A stretch of DNA of 64,000 nt. It comes from Planctomycetota bacterium. Lineage in GTDB: Bacteria; Planctomycetota; Phycisphaerae; Phycisphaerales; UBA5793. This document shows positions 36,348 to 46,907 of this stretch, one piece after another. Under the pieces are notes generated by a model. That model had not been told where the DNA came from, made no database searches, and saw nothing but the letters and a program-made list of their open reading frames with translations. The position numbers and the translations under genes are program-made. Position 1 is the stretch's first letter, and every line of letters begins with the position of its first letter. The stretch lies in assembly GCA_013112555.1 (NCBI GenBank), contig JABFGK010000002.1, positions 1,426,001 through 1,490,000 on the forward strand, read 5' to 3'.

Positions 36348-38540
36348 TCAAAACCGAAAGGTCCAGCCGATCTTCGTGGTCAGGTCGGAACTCGACAAGC
36401 GATACTGGTCGCTGCCATACCGCTGTACATCCTGGTTCAGCACGAGGTAGATCGTGTTGCCGGGCTGCACAATCCACTGCAGTTTGCTGTTGATCCCGGC
36501 TGACTGCGACACACTGTCGTACTGAACAAAGGTCGTCCAGGTGATGTCCGGCGTGAACAGGATGTTGAGCCGACCTCGAATGATTCGCGTGATGAAATCA
36601 CCCTCGGCCAGGTCAACGTCATTGATCAGGTAGTCAGCCCCGATGTGGAGGTTCGGGGAGACTCGCCACTCGCCCTGAAACAGGTAATCGTTGCGCAGTC
36701 CCGAGTAGAACCCGCCGCCCTCATATTGGAAGCCGAAAATAAACGGTTTGCCGCGTGAGGTCAGCAGACGGGCCATGTACCGTTGGTTCGTGTAGTCGCC
36801 GGCTGGGATCGTCACATCGCGCGTGATTCGGAAGTTGCTGTCGATGACTTCCCGTTCAAACGAATAACTGAAGCGCAGTTGATCGTGGCGCTGAGACCGA
36901 AAATCAGCCACATTCAATGTGATCCGTTGGGTCTCAACGTTGTTGTCGAGATCCGTGATGAGATACCCGTCAACGCCGCTTTCAATCGTCCTGATGAAGT
37001 TCTTCTTCGGGCGAAAGGTATAACTCCAGTTCCCGAAGTACTCACGGATCCCTTTGCGCGGAACGAATCCGAGCGCTGCGTCAAACTCATTGCTGATCTC
37101 GGTGTACCCGACTTCCCAATCGACAACGGAATTCGGGTAGCCGAGTTTGAATCCATAGGCACCCTGGATCGAATCCTGATCGGAGGAGTCGCTCAGCAGA
37201 CCCCAGGCCGAGCCCTGCACGATCTTGTTCCCGTTGAAGTGCGTATCCCGATACAGAAAATCCACACCGCCCATCGAGTTGTCTTCCGTCGAGAGCGGGT
37301 CACCGTGCGTGAAGATGGCACCGATGGCTGACTGGTCAAACACATTGACCGATGCGCGGCCGACAAACAGGTTCTTGTCGCCCAACTCCTGGTCATGCTT
37401 CATCTGTACATCAAGCAGCCCGAGGTTCAGGTCGCCGACACGCCCCGTCAATTTCAGCCCGGCCAGGATGTCCTGTGGCGCACCCCCGGGGCCGATCCCG
37501 ATGCGACGCGAGTGATAGGGCAGCGGGTTTTGCCGGATCCCGCCGAACTCGAAAATACCCGCATCCTGCAGGAAGAAGTCCCGCTTCTCAGGAAAGAACA
37601 GAGGAAACCGAGTGAGATTGACCCGGCGATCATCAACTTCGGTCTCTGCAAAATCCGTATTCACGGTCAGCGAGGCCGTCAGCGACGGCGTCACCTTATA
37701 AAACAGATCAAACCCGGCATCAAGGTCGAGCCCGTCCTGGTTCCGGTCATGATCCCGCTTCAGTGTGGCCAGTGTATAGGGGACGAAGTCCAGCCCCACG
37801 CCCTGGTCCAGTTCATGCAGCCCTTCAATCACACCGGCATCGCCGACGGATTCGATGTCGATATTCCGTGCCGGGCTGGCCCACCGATTCAGTTCGTGAT
37901 TCCGCCGAACATAACGCTCGGCGTTGAAACTCCAGCGCGAGGTATTCGGATTCATACTGATCGTCTTGAATGGGATGGAAAACTCAGCACACCACCCCTG
38001 CTCATCCATTGACGACCGCCCATACCAGATCCCGTCCCAGTCCGTGCGCAGGTTTCGGTTTCCGACAACTTCAGCATCTCGACGGCACCCGACGGGATTC
38101 ATCGAAAAGTAATACCCGTTCCGCCGATCAAAATACGGATCGATTACAAAACGAACATTGTCATCCGTATCAAGCGAGCGATCCCGTTGCAACTGTGACA
38201 CGACGATGCCATCCGGATCCGTGTCATAACATCGGAATGCAACGTACAGATGATCCTGATCATAGAGCAATCGCATTTCGGTGCGCTGGGTCGGCGGCTC
38301 TCCCTGATTCGGATCCACCTGTGTAAAGCAATCGATGACAACCGCCGTTTCCCAGACAACTTCGTCGAGCACACCGTCGATGGTCGGGGCTTCTGCATCT
38401 GACGTGATCACCGGTATGGTGACCGTCCAGTCGATGGCGATCGCTTCAGGGTCCTGCTGTGCCTGAAGTCCCTGGCTCATCGAGAACAGAACAACGAACG
38501 TAGCGGATTTCGCAGTCAGTGTAAGGATGCGGCGTATCAC
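36348..38540 (-). CDS. CBM9-like plus DUF5916 outer-membrane beta-barrel protein
   Basis: A 730-residue exported protein. A signal peptide (KSATFVVLFSMSQGLQA) is followed by a carbohydrate-binding family 9-like domain at about 40-220, with PTIDGVLDEVVWETA, LYVAFRCYDTDP and DNVRFVIDPYFDRRNGYYF. The DUF5916 region then has many alternating strands, including FPLFFPEKRDFFLQDAGIF, and ends in a C-terminal Phe (TTKIGWTFRF) as in outer-membrane barrels. GTG at 38540 has AGGAGC nine bases upstream. Members are proposed to handle extracellular polymers; the exact role is unknown. It may be co-transcribed with the FkbM gene downstream. Confidence 0.85.
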   Translation of the reverse strand: MIRRILTLTAKSATFVVLFSMSQGLQAQQDPEAIAIDWTVTIPVITSDAEAPTIDGVLDEVVWETAVVIDCFTQVDPNQGEPPTQRTEMRLLYDQDHLYVAFRCYDTDPDGIVVSQLQRDRSLDTDDNVRFVIDPYFDRRNGYYFSMNPVGCRRDAEVVGNRNLRTDWDGIWYGRSSMDEQGWCAEFSIPFKTISMNPNTSRWSFNAERYVRRNHELNRWASPARNIDIESVGDAGVIEGLHELDQGVGLDFVPYTLATLKRDHDRNQDGLDLDAGFDLFYKVTPSLTASLTVNTDFAETEVDDRRVNLTRFPLFFPEKRDFFLQDAGIFEFGGIRQNPLPYHSRRIGIGPGGAPQDILAGLKLTGRVGDLNLGLLDVQMKHDQELGDKNLFVGRASVNVFDQSAIGAIFTHGDPLSTEDNSMGGVDFLYRDTHFNGNKIVQGSAWGLLSDSSDQDSIQGAYGFKLGYPNSVVDWEVGYTEISNEFDAALGFVPRKGIREYFGNWSYTFRPKKNFIRTIESGVDGYLITDLDNNVETQRITLNVADFRSQRHDQLRFSYSFEREVIDSNFRITRDVTIPAGDYTNQRYMARLLTSRGKPFIFGFQYEGGGFYSGLRNDYLFQGEWRVSPNLHIGADYLINDVDLAEGDFITRIIRGRLNILFTPDITWTTFVQYDSVSQSAGINSKLQWIVQPGNTIYLVLNQDVQRYGSDQYRLSSSDLTTKIGWTFRF

Positions 38541-38661
38541 GATCGTGCTGCTCCTGACCAGTGCGTTGCAAAGTGGGCCCGAGGCCGGTCAATCGCACCG
38601 ACACGCCGACACACGGGCGTGAATGATAGCCGACGAATCCGACACAAGAGTCCGCCTTCCG

Positions 38662-40272
38662 CTACCACCACACCTGCTGTCGGCCGTCCTCAACTGTGAA
38701 AATGCGCTCCAGCCGACGTGAGCCGCTCTGGACGAGCCAGTACAAGCCGTTTGACGGCACGGATTCAAACGAAACCGGTTCCGAATCGGCAGCGGCCGTC
38801 CCATGTGAGACCCAGCCGGAATCCCAGGTGAACAACTCATAACTGTTCCCCTGCTTGACCGGGATACGGGGTTTGATTCGGCTCGTATCAGCATCAGGCG
38901 TATCCGGGTTCGTGGCCGCAATCTCAATCTCGATCGAGCGCGTCTGATCCGGAGTGAGCACTCGCACGGCCCCGTCCTTCTCAAGAATGAACGGGTCTGC
39001 CGCCGGAATGAGATCCGTGCCGTCGTAATAGGCTGCCAGGTAGGCAATGTTCCGTCCCATCTGTGAAAACTGCACGGACCGGCCCGCTGCAGCCGAGTTG
39101 TTGATCCTGCCCCACTGCAGCGCAATCCACTCCCCGCCGTTGAATACGCAGACATAGGCGTAGCGCGTTTCGCCGGGCGGTTCAGCCGTCAGCGCAACGG
39201 TGACGTCCGATGTTGGCAGGTACTGCGAGGTCACATCACGGAAGTTCGTTTTTGACAACCAACGGGGGAGCGGTTCGGCCCCGTCATTGAGATACGCCAG
39301 GCTGTCAGTCTGTATCGAAAACGTCTTCCGATAGATCTTGGCCGCCCGATTCGACAACCCGGCCGTCCCATGCCCGTTCTCATCCAGGATCACTTCCCAG
39401 GCATGGTTGTTATCGCGATCCGCCCAGGCCGGCGTGTAATCGCTGGCCGAGACGACCGCATTTGCCTTCATGGCGTACCCGATCATGTTGCTGATGTCCT
39501 CGCAGCGCCCGAGCCCCTCTTGCCGCATCTCATCATAACCCTGGTCCGTCGGGTGAAGGTAATACAACTCACTGAAGCCGATCCAGCCGTGGACGGTCTT
39601 CTGAATCCGGCCGGCTGCTTCGCGCATGTCCGTGGGCGATTGCAACTCGTTTGCCAACGATGCAAAGGCAGACAGGCACTCCGGCCGCCAGGCGGTCAGC
39701 GGCTCATTGCTGCACCGATACGGCAGAATGTACTCGCAGAACACCTCGAACGAAACCTCATGGGCCCAGGCCCGCTCACGCCAGGCCGTAAACGCCTGAT
39801 CAATACTCTCAATCAGATACGCAGCCGTAATGGTATCCAGATCGCTGATGAAGTCCTTTCGCTTGAAATCAACCGTGCCATGTGTCTGCTCTATTGCATC
39901 GAGTGCGGCCATCGCTTCGGCGTAGTTCTTGTAATCCAGCGCATCAAAGGGAATCTCGTTCCCGTCTTCGTCATACAGGCCGTAGGTGGCGTAGCCGTGC
40001 CCGGGCATGTTGGCAATCAGAAACGCAGCCGCCTTCCGCTTGAGCGGCTCGCCGGTCGTGTCATAGTGTGCCAGTACCCGCTCCAACTCCGCCCGATGCG
40101 CACCGGCATCATCAAGCGCTCTTTGCAACAAGTCAGGCTGCGCCGCTTCAGACTCCGGGGGCTGCAGCCAGCCGTCCGACGCAGAACTCGGTGCAGGGTG
40201 GAGCGCGATCAGCAGGCATGATGCCGTCGCCGTGAGTACCCAGGTGAGAGGCAAACGTCGTGTCTCAGCCAT
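38662..40272 (-). CDS. Secreted transglutaminase-like protein
   Basis: An exported protein of 536 residues. The signal peptide ends near residue 31 (SSASDGW). Helical residues 45-240 precede a transglutaminase-like core with a Cys motif (LGRCEDISNMIGYAMKA), a His in NNHAWEVILDENG, and a downstream Asp-containing loop, giving a plausible Cys-His-Asp triad. The last 200 residues are beta-rich repeats with YAYVCVFNGGEWIALQWGR, probably binding or scaffold domains. Such enzymes act as peptidases or crosslinkers; the substrate cannot be read. AAGGGG precedes the ATG. It is separated from the sulfatase by 229 bases. Confidence 0.8.
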   Translation of the reverse strand: MAETRRLPLTWVLTATASCLLIALHPAPSSASDGWLQPPESEAAQPDLLQRALDDAGAHRAELERVLAHYDTTGEPLKRKAAAFLIANMPGHGYATYGLYDEDGNEIPFDALDYKNYAEAMAALDAIEQTHGTVDFKRKDFISDLDTITAAYLIESIDQAFTAWRERAWAHEVSFEVFCEYILPYRCSNEPLTAWRPECLSAFASLANELQSPTDMREAAGRIQKTVHGWIGFSELYYLHPTDQGYDEMRQEGLGRCEDISNMIGYAMKANAVVSASDYTPAWADRDNNHAWEVILDENGHGTAGLSNRAAKIYRKTFSIQTDSLAYLNDGAEPLPRWLSKTNFRDVTSQYLPTSDVTVALTAEPPGETRYAYVCVFNGGEWIALQWGRINNSAAAGRSVQFSQMGRNIAYLAAYYDGTDLIPAADPFILEKDGAVRVLTPDQTRSIEIEIAATNPDTPDADTSRIKPRIPVKQGNSYELFTWDSGWVSHGTAAADSEPVSFESVPSNGLYWLVQSGSRRLERIFTVEDGRQQVWW

Positions 40273-40501
40273 GGCAGGCCCCTTCGTTGCGTTTGGGGGA
40301 TTGAGCGAACCGTATCGTATCGCATCATATCGTGACGCAGCATCATACGCAGAATCGACGTCGGCAGATCATCGGCAGCACGCCTGCCTCACCCAATTAC
40401 AACACGCGCCCGACAAACTGCCGAGCGCGTGTTGCTGTCTGTTGCGATGACTCGTCGCAGTCATGCCTGACCGTCGAGGTCGGCCAACCGCAAAGAATCG
40501 G

Positions 40502-42739
40502 TCATTGGTTTCGAAGTGTCAATCTCAGCCCGCCGGTGCGCAGGAAGTCGACCTGCTGGTTCCCGTCGAGCGCGAGCGGGTCAGCCATCAACACCACGCC
40601 GACGTTCTCCTGCGGATTGTTGTACCAGTGCTTGAGGTACGTCACGAGGTCCTGCGAATACCCGTAACTGACCGGTGTGCCTGACGGCATGGGCAGCCCG
40701 TGCATTCTCGGGCCGTCCGGGTTCACAATGACGTGCGGGGCCACATCAACCATACCCAACTCAATGTTCAGGTACCCGTTGTTGAGTTTGTCCCAGTCGC
40801 GCGTCTTCGCGTTCCAGAAGACTGACATGGGATAGGCACGGATCGGGCCGGTGTCCGTTTCATCGGCAGCCGTGGAGTCCTTCTTCCATGCCACGACAAT
40901 CTGTGCCTCCGTAACGTCATCGATGGTCATCCCAGGCGGGAGCTGCTCATCAATCTTCGACACGTCGAACTTGAGGAACGCCCGGGTCTCAACGTGCTGC
41001 TGGCGACCGACATCGTTGTGGCCGATGCGCAATGGGCCGATCACCTTGTTCCCATTGCTGTCAAGGACGAGAGACTGCGTGATCGGGATGTCAACGAGAT
41101 ACGGGACGTTGCCGGACCCTTCGGGATTCTGCAGGTCATTCGTGATCGATGCCCGCATCTCCTCGTAGGCGCTCTGCTGAACCGGGTTCATTCCGGACTC
41201 GAGCAGATTGTCCAGCGCATCCGGGTCATGCTGCAAGTCGTAAAACTCATCGTTGATCGGGTCCGTCGGGCCGTTCGCATTGACCCAGACCACCAGGCGG
41301 TACTGCTCGGTCTCGTGGACGGCCGGTGCCGACCAGTCATCCGGCGACCACGCCTCGGACACCGAGGTCGGCCAGTAGTTCACCAGGTTGTTCCGCATGT
41401 TGACATAATCGATCGCCTGCTGGACATCCATGCCGTTGGCGACGAGGTCGTACTCCTCCAGCGGGTCGGCGTAGAGGTCGTAGAACTGATCCTCGCTCAG
41501 AAGGGCGAGGCCCCGATCGCCGGCCTTGGCAATCAGTTTGTATTGCATGTCAGCGAAACCGACCCAGTGGTCGGCAGGATCCTCCTCAGCCTTGCTCGAG
41601 ATCGTGAATGCTCTGTTGACCGGACTCGGGCCGCCCCAGCCGATGGCATCGGAGAAACTCTGACTGTTGCGCGGGTTCGAGCCACGCTGGGCGTCATCGG
41701 CCCCAACGATATCGGCAATCGTGTCATAGAAATCAACATGATTGACAGGCCGACCCAGCACCATCCCGCGGGCCGGGACCCCGGCACCGAATACGAACAG
41801 CGGGACTCGAAGACCGCCCTCAAACAGCATCCCCTTGGCCTTCTCGCGAAACACAGAGACCTCACGGTCAGTTCCGTTGTCACTGGTAAAGAAGACGACC
41901 GTGTTACTCTCCTCAATGTAATCGCCATTGGCGTCAATGACGCCGAGTTCGCGCAACAGCCGGCCGATTTCAGTATCGACGGCTTCGACGACCCCGCGAT
42001 ACCGATCAACCAGATTCGGGACCGTGTAGTAGTCGTCGCCGGACGGATGAAGGGCCGGATCAACCTTCCACCAGGCCATCCCGTCAGCATCATCCTGGTT
42101 TCGACGATGCGGATCGTACGACGCGAAGTACAGCAAATACGGCTGCTCACCACTGCTTGATGACCCGGTGATCGCTTCAACTGCAGAATCAACCATGAGC
42201 GAGATGTGCTCATCGCCGACCACATTCGGCTCATCCAGATCGAGGTAATCGCCTCTGAGATAGCTGGCATCAAACCCCTGAGTCAGCGCCGTCAGGCCCT
42301 TCGACTCGTCCCACCCGACATGCCACTTGTCAATGTGCACCGTGTAGTAGCCCATGTCGCCGAGCATCTCGGCAAAGGTTCGCTCATTCGTCTGCAGCGA
42401 AACGAGATCACGGTCCGGCAGTGGACCATACTCGGAGATCACAAACGTCACACCCGTCCGGAACGCATGACGGCCGGTCAGGATCGAAGCCCGAGTCGGC
42501 GAGCACACCGGATTCATGCGGGCGTACGGAAACGCAGCACCCTGGCTGGCGAGCTTCTTCAAGGTGGGTGTATGAACATTCAGTTCATTCGACCCGAGTG
42601 GTGCCTCAATGGCATCCAGTCCCTGGTCATCGGTGAGAATGAAAATGATGTTCGGGCTTGTTTGTCCCCAGGCACTCCCGGCGGCTATCAGAAAGCACAC
42701 CGAAAGGGCCAACACTGATCGGAAGAATGGGAGTCCCAT
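40502..42739 (-). CDS. Secreted Cys-type sulfatase with C-terminal extension
   Basis: A 745-residue exported arylsulfatase-like enzyme. The signal peptide ends around AWGQ. The catalytic domain starts PNIIFILTDDQG (metal site), with the formylglycine motif CSPTRASILTG, whose Cys needs conversion by a maturase not seen in this window. HIDKWHVGW and FFTSDNG complete the metal/active site. After about residue 520 comes a separate beta-rich domain of about 220 residues (RAFLKFDVSKIDE through GLRLTLRNQ). It looks like a DNRLRE-type or carbohydrate-binding module and makes the protein longer than usual. AGGAGG lies eight bases before the ATG. Probable role: desulfation of sulfated polysaccharides. 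Confidence 0.92.
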   Translation of the reverse strand: MGLPFFRSVLALSVCFLIAAGSAWGQTSPNIIFILTDDQGLDAIEAPLGSNELNVHTPTLKKLASQGAAFPYARMNPVCSPTRASILTGRHAFRTGVTFVISEYGPLPDRDLVSLQTNERTFAEMLGDMGYYTVHIDKWHVGWDESKGLTALTQGFDASYLRGDYLDLDEPNVVGDEHISLMVDSAVEAITGSSSSGEQPYLLYFASYDPHRRNQDDADGMAWWKVDPALHPSGDDYYTVPNLVDRYRGVVEAVDTEIGRLLRELGVIDANGDYIEESNTVVFFTSDNGTDREVSVFREKAKGMLFEGGLRVPLFVFGAGVPARGMVLGRPVNHVDFYDTIADIVGADDAQRGSNPRNSQSFSDAIGWGGPSPVNRAFTISSKAEEDPADHWVGFADMQYKLIAKAGDRGLALLSEDQFYDLYADPLEEYDLVANGMDVQQAIDYVNMRNNLVNYWPTSVSEAWSPDDWSAPAVHETEQYRLVVWVNANGPTDPINDEFYDLQHDPDALDNLLESGMNPVQQSAYEEMRASITNDLQNPEGSGNVPYLVDIPITQSLVLDSNGNKVIGPLRIGHNDVGRQQHVETRAFLKFDVSKIDEQLPPGMTIDDVTEAQIVVAWKKDSTAADETDTGPIRAYPMSVFWNAKTRDWDKLNNGYLNIELGMVDVAPHVIVNPDGPRMHGLPMPSGTPVSYGYSQDLVTYLKHWYNNPQENVGVVLMADPLALDGNQQVDFLRTGGLRLTLRNQ

Positions 42740-43425
42740 TTGTCAATCCTCCTACATCTGTACTCCGGATTACGTCTACGGCCCTCAACGCCACAGCAAA
42801 GGGTCGGTTCTACATGCTTCAGAATCGATCAAGCGCGCGCCACACTGAAAAGTGGTGATCTAAACTCAATAAGGCCAAGCAATTACGTTCGATGGCAGGA
42901 CACAGAGTCTGTGAGGTGAACACCAGCGCCCCTGTGACACACGCCACGAGCAATCTACCGGGCCCGATCAGGTCCGGTAAGTACCAAAATACATGTTGAA
43001 ACTTCTTACGCAAGTCAGAATGGGGCCTTTAGGCAAATTTCCACAGCAATAACCGAGAATTCACAACGAAACATCGCTGCTGCGACGATATCGCGTCTCA
43101 GGCCGGAGCGTGCCTGCCCGGACGGGATGATGAACACCGCCACTACAGATACAACACGCTCAGTATGTCCGATTCGAGTCTGCCCGTGTGAGCCATTTCA
43201 ATGGTGTCCGTCATGCAGACGGTCCGGACACGCGACGTCACATGTGAAACTTCCGTCGGGCCTGCTTCTACAATCAAGGATGAACGACCTGGAGTCACCC
43301 TCCCGTATCGAGGAGGACTGCAGTGCTTACTGAAATGGATGGCCGGCGTGCGCAGCGCGCAAAACGGATGCCTCAGCCCGTTTCGATGCGGGGCGAAGGC
43401 GATCAAGCAAAAGGGATGACACCGG
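42740..43425. other. Long divergent spacer sulfatase / sppA, no gene identified
   Basis: This is 686 bases between divergent genes. Several short open frames exist (for example 43201-43419) but none has a convincing start or family. Promoters for both genes must lie here; I see no box or operator I would defend. Confidence 0.5.
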
Positions 43426-45330
43426 ATGAACATTGAGATGACGAATCAGCGGGGTTCAGGCAACCCCATCCTTAGACGGCACCGATCCACTGCAGGAGCC
43501 GGCCGCATCACCCGTATTCTCGCAGCCGTGACAATGCTGGGCATTGCACTGTGCTGCACGCTGAGCACCGCAGCCTATGCAGACGAAGCGATCGGCTGGG
43601 TCACGTTGGACGGACCGCTCATGGAGAAGCCGGATCCGTTTGCATGGATTGTCGGGGAAGATCCGGATGGCACGCTGGCGGGCGTGGTCTCAAAATTCGA
43701 TGATGCAGCCTCGCGCCGTGACATGCCGGCCGTGATGATTCATCTCAAGGATGTGCAGTTGAATCGGTCGCAGATGCAGACCATCGGGGAGGCAATCCAG
43801 CGCGTTCGGGATGCCGGGAAGGAAGTCTCTGTCTTTGCCACAAACTACGGCCCGGGCGAGTTGCTCCTCGGCTGCTATGCCGACCGGATCATCATTCAGC
43901 CCGGCGGGATCGTCTCGTTTCCCGGCATGTATGTCGAAGAGATGTTCCTGGCCGACACGCTCGGCCTGATCGGGATCAAGGCCGACATGCTCCAGGTCGG
44001 AGACTACAAGGGGGCTTCAGAGCAAATGGCCCGCAGCACGCCGAGCCCCGAATGGTCGGAGAATATCGACCGGCTCCTCGACGACCTGTGGGACCAGATG
44101 TGCGAGCAAATCGCCACCGGCCGCGACTTCGATGATGCTGAGTTGGATCATGCACTGAGACAGGGCTGGTTGGCCCCGTGGGATCGTGCGATCGACATCG
44201 GCCTCGTTGATGAAGCGATCGACATTGTCGACCTGACCGACCGGATCAGCGATGAATATGCCGGGGCCCGAATCACGCAGACGCTGGGCGATGTGCGCGC
44301 CGGCGATTCCATCAGTCTCGGTGAGTTCTCCGAAGTCATGAAGTTCTACTCGCGGCTCTTTGCCGGCCCGGACCACACCATCCGACGCAACACCATCGCC
44401 GTCGTCTACATCGACGGCACCATCATTGACGGGGAATCCACCCAGGGCGGCCTCTTCGGCGGCGGCGAATCGACCGGCGACCGTACCGTGCGCAAGGCCC
44501 TCAAAACGATCGAGGATGATGATCGAATCAAGGGGCTGGTCGTTCGCATCAACTCACCCGGCGGGTCAGCCATTGCCTCCGAGATGATCTGGCAGGGACT
44601 GCGACGCGTGGCCGAACACAAGCCGGTCTTCATCAGCATCGGCACCATGGCGGCCTCCGGCGGGTATTACTGTGCCGTCGGCGGTGACCGGATCTACGTC
44701 GATCCAGGCTCCATTGTCGGGTCCATCGGCGTGGTCAGCGGCAAACTCGTCATGGGCGGACTCTACGACAAACTCAAGGTCGGCATTACCCCTCGAGCAC
44801 GCGGCCCGATGGCGCATCTGAACAGTTCCACCGAGCCGTTCAGCCCGCACGAGCGTGAGGCGCTCGAATCATGGATGGTGGAGGTCTACGACCTGTTTGC
44901 CAACCATGTGAAACAGGCACGCGGGTCGCGAGTTGATCTCGATGACATCGCCGAAGGCCGTCTGTTTACCGGGCGACAGGCGATCGACAACGGGATGGCC
45001 GACGGGATTGCTGATTTCACGGAAACCGTCTCCATGCTCGCCGACGAGGCCGGCCTGATCGACGGCACCTACGACGTGATGACCTTCCCCGGGCCGCAGA
45101 GTTTCGAGGATATGATCGAGCAGATGTTCCCGTTCCTGGCCCAGGCCGGGATGCGCGACATTCCTGCCGCACTCGGCCGGGATCTCGGGGTCGCAGCCGT
45201 TGACGGCGTGCTCCGGCAGATCGTCGGCCCCGATCAGTGGGGCGAAGTCAGCAACGCGCTCAATGGCCTGATGCTGTTGCAGCAGGAACCGGTCGTACTC
45301 GTCGCCCCCAGAATCCTGATCTTCAAGTAG
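43426..45330 (+). CDS. sppA: Signal peptide peptidase SppA (67K type)
   Basis: A membrane-bound serine peptidase of 634 residues that degrades cleaved signal peptides. An N-terminal anchor (ILAAVTMLGIALCCTLSTAA) precedes two Clp-like repeats. The first repeat carries the general-base Lys in LQVGDYKGASEQ. The second has VRINSPGGSAIASE and the nucleophile Ser in GTMAASGGYYCAVGG. This Lys-Ser arrangement across two halves is the double-length SppA architecture. AAGGG lies ten bases before the ATG. A tail of about 90 residues follows the last repeat. It is monocistronic and convergent with a sulfotransferase gene. Confidence 0.93.
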   Translation: MNIEMTNQRGSGNPILRRHRSTAGAGRITRILAAVTMLGIALCCTLSTAAYADEAIGWVTLDGPLMEKPDPFAWIVGEDPDGTLAGVVSKFDDAASRRDMPAVMIHLKDVQLNRSQMQTIGEAIQRVRDAGKEVSVFATNYGPGELLLGCYADRIIIQPGGIVSFPGMYVEEMFLADTLGLIGIKADMLQVGDYKGASEQMARSTPSPEWSENIDRLLDDLWDQMCEQIATGRDFDDAELDHALRQGWLAPWDRAIDIGLVDEAIDIVDLTDRISDEYAGARITQTLGDVRAGDSISLGEFSEVMKFYSRLFAGPDHTIRRNTIAVVYIDGTIIDGESTQGGLFGGGESTGDRTVRKALKTIEDDDRIKGLVVRINSPGGSAIASEMIWQGLRRVAEHKPVFISIGTMAASGGYYCAVGGDRIYVDPGSIVGSIGVVSGKLVMGGLYDKLKVGITPRARGPMAHLNSSTEPFSPHEREALESWMVEVYDLFANHVKQARGSRVDLDDIAEGRLFTGRQAIDNGMADGIADFTETVSMLADEAGLIDGTYDVMTFPGPQSFEDMIEQMFPFLAQAGMRDIPAALGRDLGVAAVDGVLRQIVGPDQWGEVSNALNGLMLLQQEPVVLVAPRILIFK

Positions 45331-45358
45331 CCCCCCCTCAGTGCCTGACTGAGGCGGA

Positions 45359-46324
45359 TCATCCGTGTGAACCGAATCGTTTGCGAACACTGCGAACCAG
45401 TTTGCGCTGCGCATCGCGCAGCCGATCCAGCAGATTGAAAACCGGCCATGCCAGCCGTGCTGAAGTGGGTACGCTGCCGGCACCCGGATCAGGGGCATAG
45501 CCGCCCGCTTCAAGCAACTGCCGGCCGATCGTTCGTTCGATCCCGGCAATTTGGCGGGTGCTCAGATCCCGTTGGTAACGCCCGATCGAGGTGTCGGTCA
45601 GGGGCTGCCTCGTGCGCTCCTTCCACGCGCGCTCGCGATCGGAGAAGCCGGCCTGTGCTCGCTCATGAAACTGCAGCATCTCGACTTCATACGACTCGCC
45701 GAGGAACTCGCACAAACGGCGGACCTGCGCCTCCGGCTCGGCAACGAGCGACTCGTATCGCAAGGTCAGATGCGTATCAGGCCCGAGCCGCTCGGCATGG
45801 CCCATCTGCCGCTCCATGATCCGTGCCCATTCACGAGCCAGATACAAATGGGAACTATGGGTCCACGGTACCGACAGACGCGAGGCAATCACATCCCGTG
45901 GGTCGCGGTGTATGTGAATGAACTTGGCCGCCGGGAAGATCCGCCGGATCCGCTCAACGTGATGGCAGTGGTGCGGGCTTTTTTCGCCGATGCGCGACTT
46001 CCCTGCCGTCTCGGCATGCAACGTGCCCAGTGCCTCAAACAGACCCTTGACCGTCCTGCGGTCATCACGACGCTCCCACTGTGCCAGCAGCGCATCGCGG
46101 CTCAACGCCTGATCTTGCCATGCCTGCGAGCGGATGTATCGAGCCAGTGCCTCGTCAGACACTCGGTCATCAGCCTCACCCGGAATGAGCATGAACAACT
46201 CAGTCTCCGGTGGGATCGTAATTCGTGAGTGTGAAGCCAGAATCGATTGCAGCAGCGTCGTGCCCGACCGTGGGGCTCCAACGATGAAAAACAGACCGTG
46301 CTCAATATCCGTGCGATCTGACAA
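45359..46324 (-). CDS. Sulfotransferase family protein
   Basis: A soluble PAPS-dependent sulfotransferase of about 321 residues. The 5'-phosphosulfate loop is FIVGAPRSGTTLLQSIL. The 3'-phosphate region is IHRDPRDVIASRLS, with a following HLYLAREWARIMERQ helix and LRYESLVAEPE. The start is a TTG at 46324 (no ATG or GTG is in frame nearby, and a stop lies 18 bases upstream). It is divergent from rsfS. The acceptor is unknown; sulfated glycans would fit the sulfatase encoded nearby, but that is speculation. Confidence 0.87.
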   Translation of the reverse strand: MSDRTDIEHGLFFIVGAPRSGTTLLQSILASHSRITIPPETELFMLIPGEADDRVSDEALARYIRSQAWQDQALSRDALLAQWERRDDRRTVKGLFEALGTLHAETAGKSRIGEKSPHHCHHVERIRRIFPAAKFIHIHRDPRDVIASRLSVPWTHSSHLYLAREWARIMERQMGHAERLGPDTHLTLRYESLVAEPEAQVRRLCEFLGESYEVEMLQFHERAQAGFSDRERAWKERTRQPLTDTSIGRYQRDLSTRQIAGIERTIGRQLLEAGGYAPDPGAGSVPTSARLAWPVFNLLDRLRDAQRKLVRSVRKRFGSHG

Positions 46325-46470
46325 TGCAGGTTTCCCGGCGGTTTAACCGCCCATCTGTCCGCTCGGTCCCGTGTGGCTTCCTGCCCGGACGACCCGAGAG
46401 TTGCCGTAGCCTGTGATTGTATCTGGCCGATGGTCGGTCTACAGTCGATTGGACCGCAAGTAGGAGAGAC

Positions 46471-46863
46471 ATGTCCAAGAATCGAATCCCGAAATCGACA
46501 CCCGAGGAGCGGCGTGCCCAGGCAGAGCACTTTGCCATTGAGGCGGCCCGACTGATTGCTGATCTGAAGTGCGAGGATGTGCTCGTTGTTGATGTGCACG
46601 GCCTGAGCAAGGTCACCGACTACATCGTCATCGGGACCGGCACCTCAGCCCGGCAGATGCACTCGGTGGCTGAGGATATCGTCGAATTGGCCGGTGAACT
46701 CGGGCACGTCGTGTTTCGCGCGAACCAGGAACGCGGTTCAAGCTGGGTCGTCATTGACTGTGTCGACGTCACTGTCCACATGTTTGATACCGAAACGCGG
46801 GCGTTTTACGACCTCGAAACGCTCTGGATCGACGGAACCCGGCTCAAGTGGGCCCGCCCGTGA
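46471..46863 (+). CDS. rsfS: Ribosomal silencing factor RsfS
   Basis: RsfS binds ribosomal protein L14 on the large subunit and blocks subunit joining when nutrients are short. The 130-residue product has the family blocks EAARLIADLKCEDVLVVDVH, VTDYIVIGTGTSARQ and WVVIDCVDVTVHMFDTETRAFYDLE. AGGAG lies just before the ATG at 46471; the upstream frame is open to 46417. A histidine kinase gene follows after 44 bases on the same strand and may share its transcript. Confidence 0.95.
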   Translation: MSKNRIPKSTPEERRAQAEHFAIEAARLIADLKCEDVLVVDVHGLSKVTDYIVIGTGTSARQMHSVAEDIVELAGELGHVVFRANQERGSSWVVIDCVDVTVHMFDTETRAFYDLETLWIDGTRLKWARP

Positions 46864-46907
46864 CTCGGTTGCTGCCTTCACCGCTTTCGAGCATACCATA
46901 ACGTCCC

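Noticed and set aside
43201-43419. 72-codon frame upstream of sppA
   Set aside because: No ribosome site or family feature; it overlaps the probable sppA promoter region.
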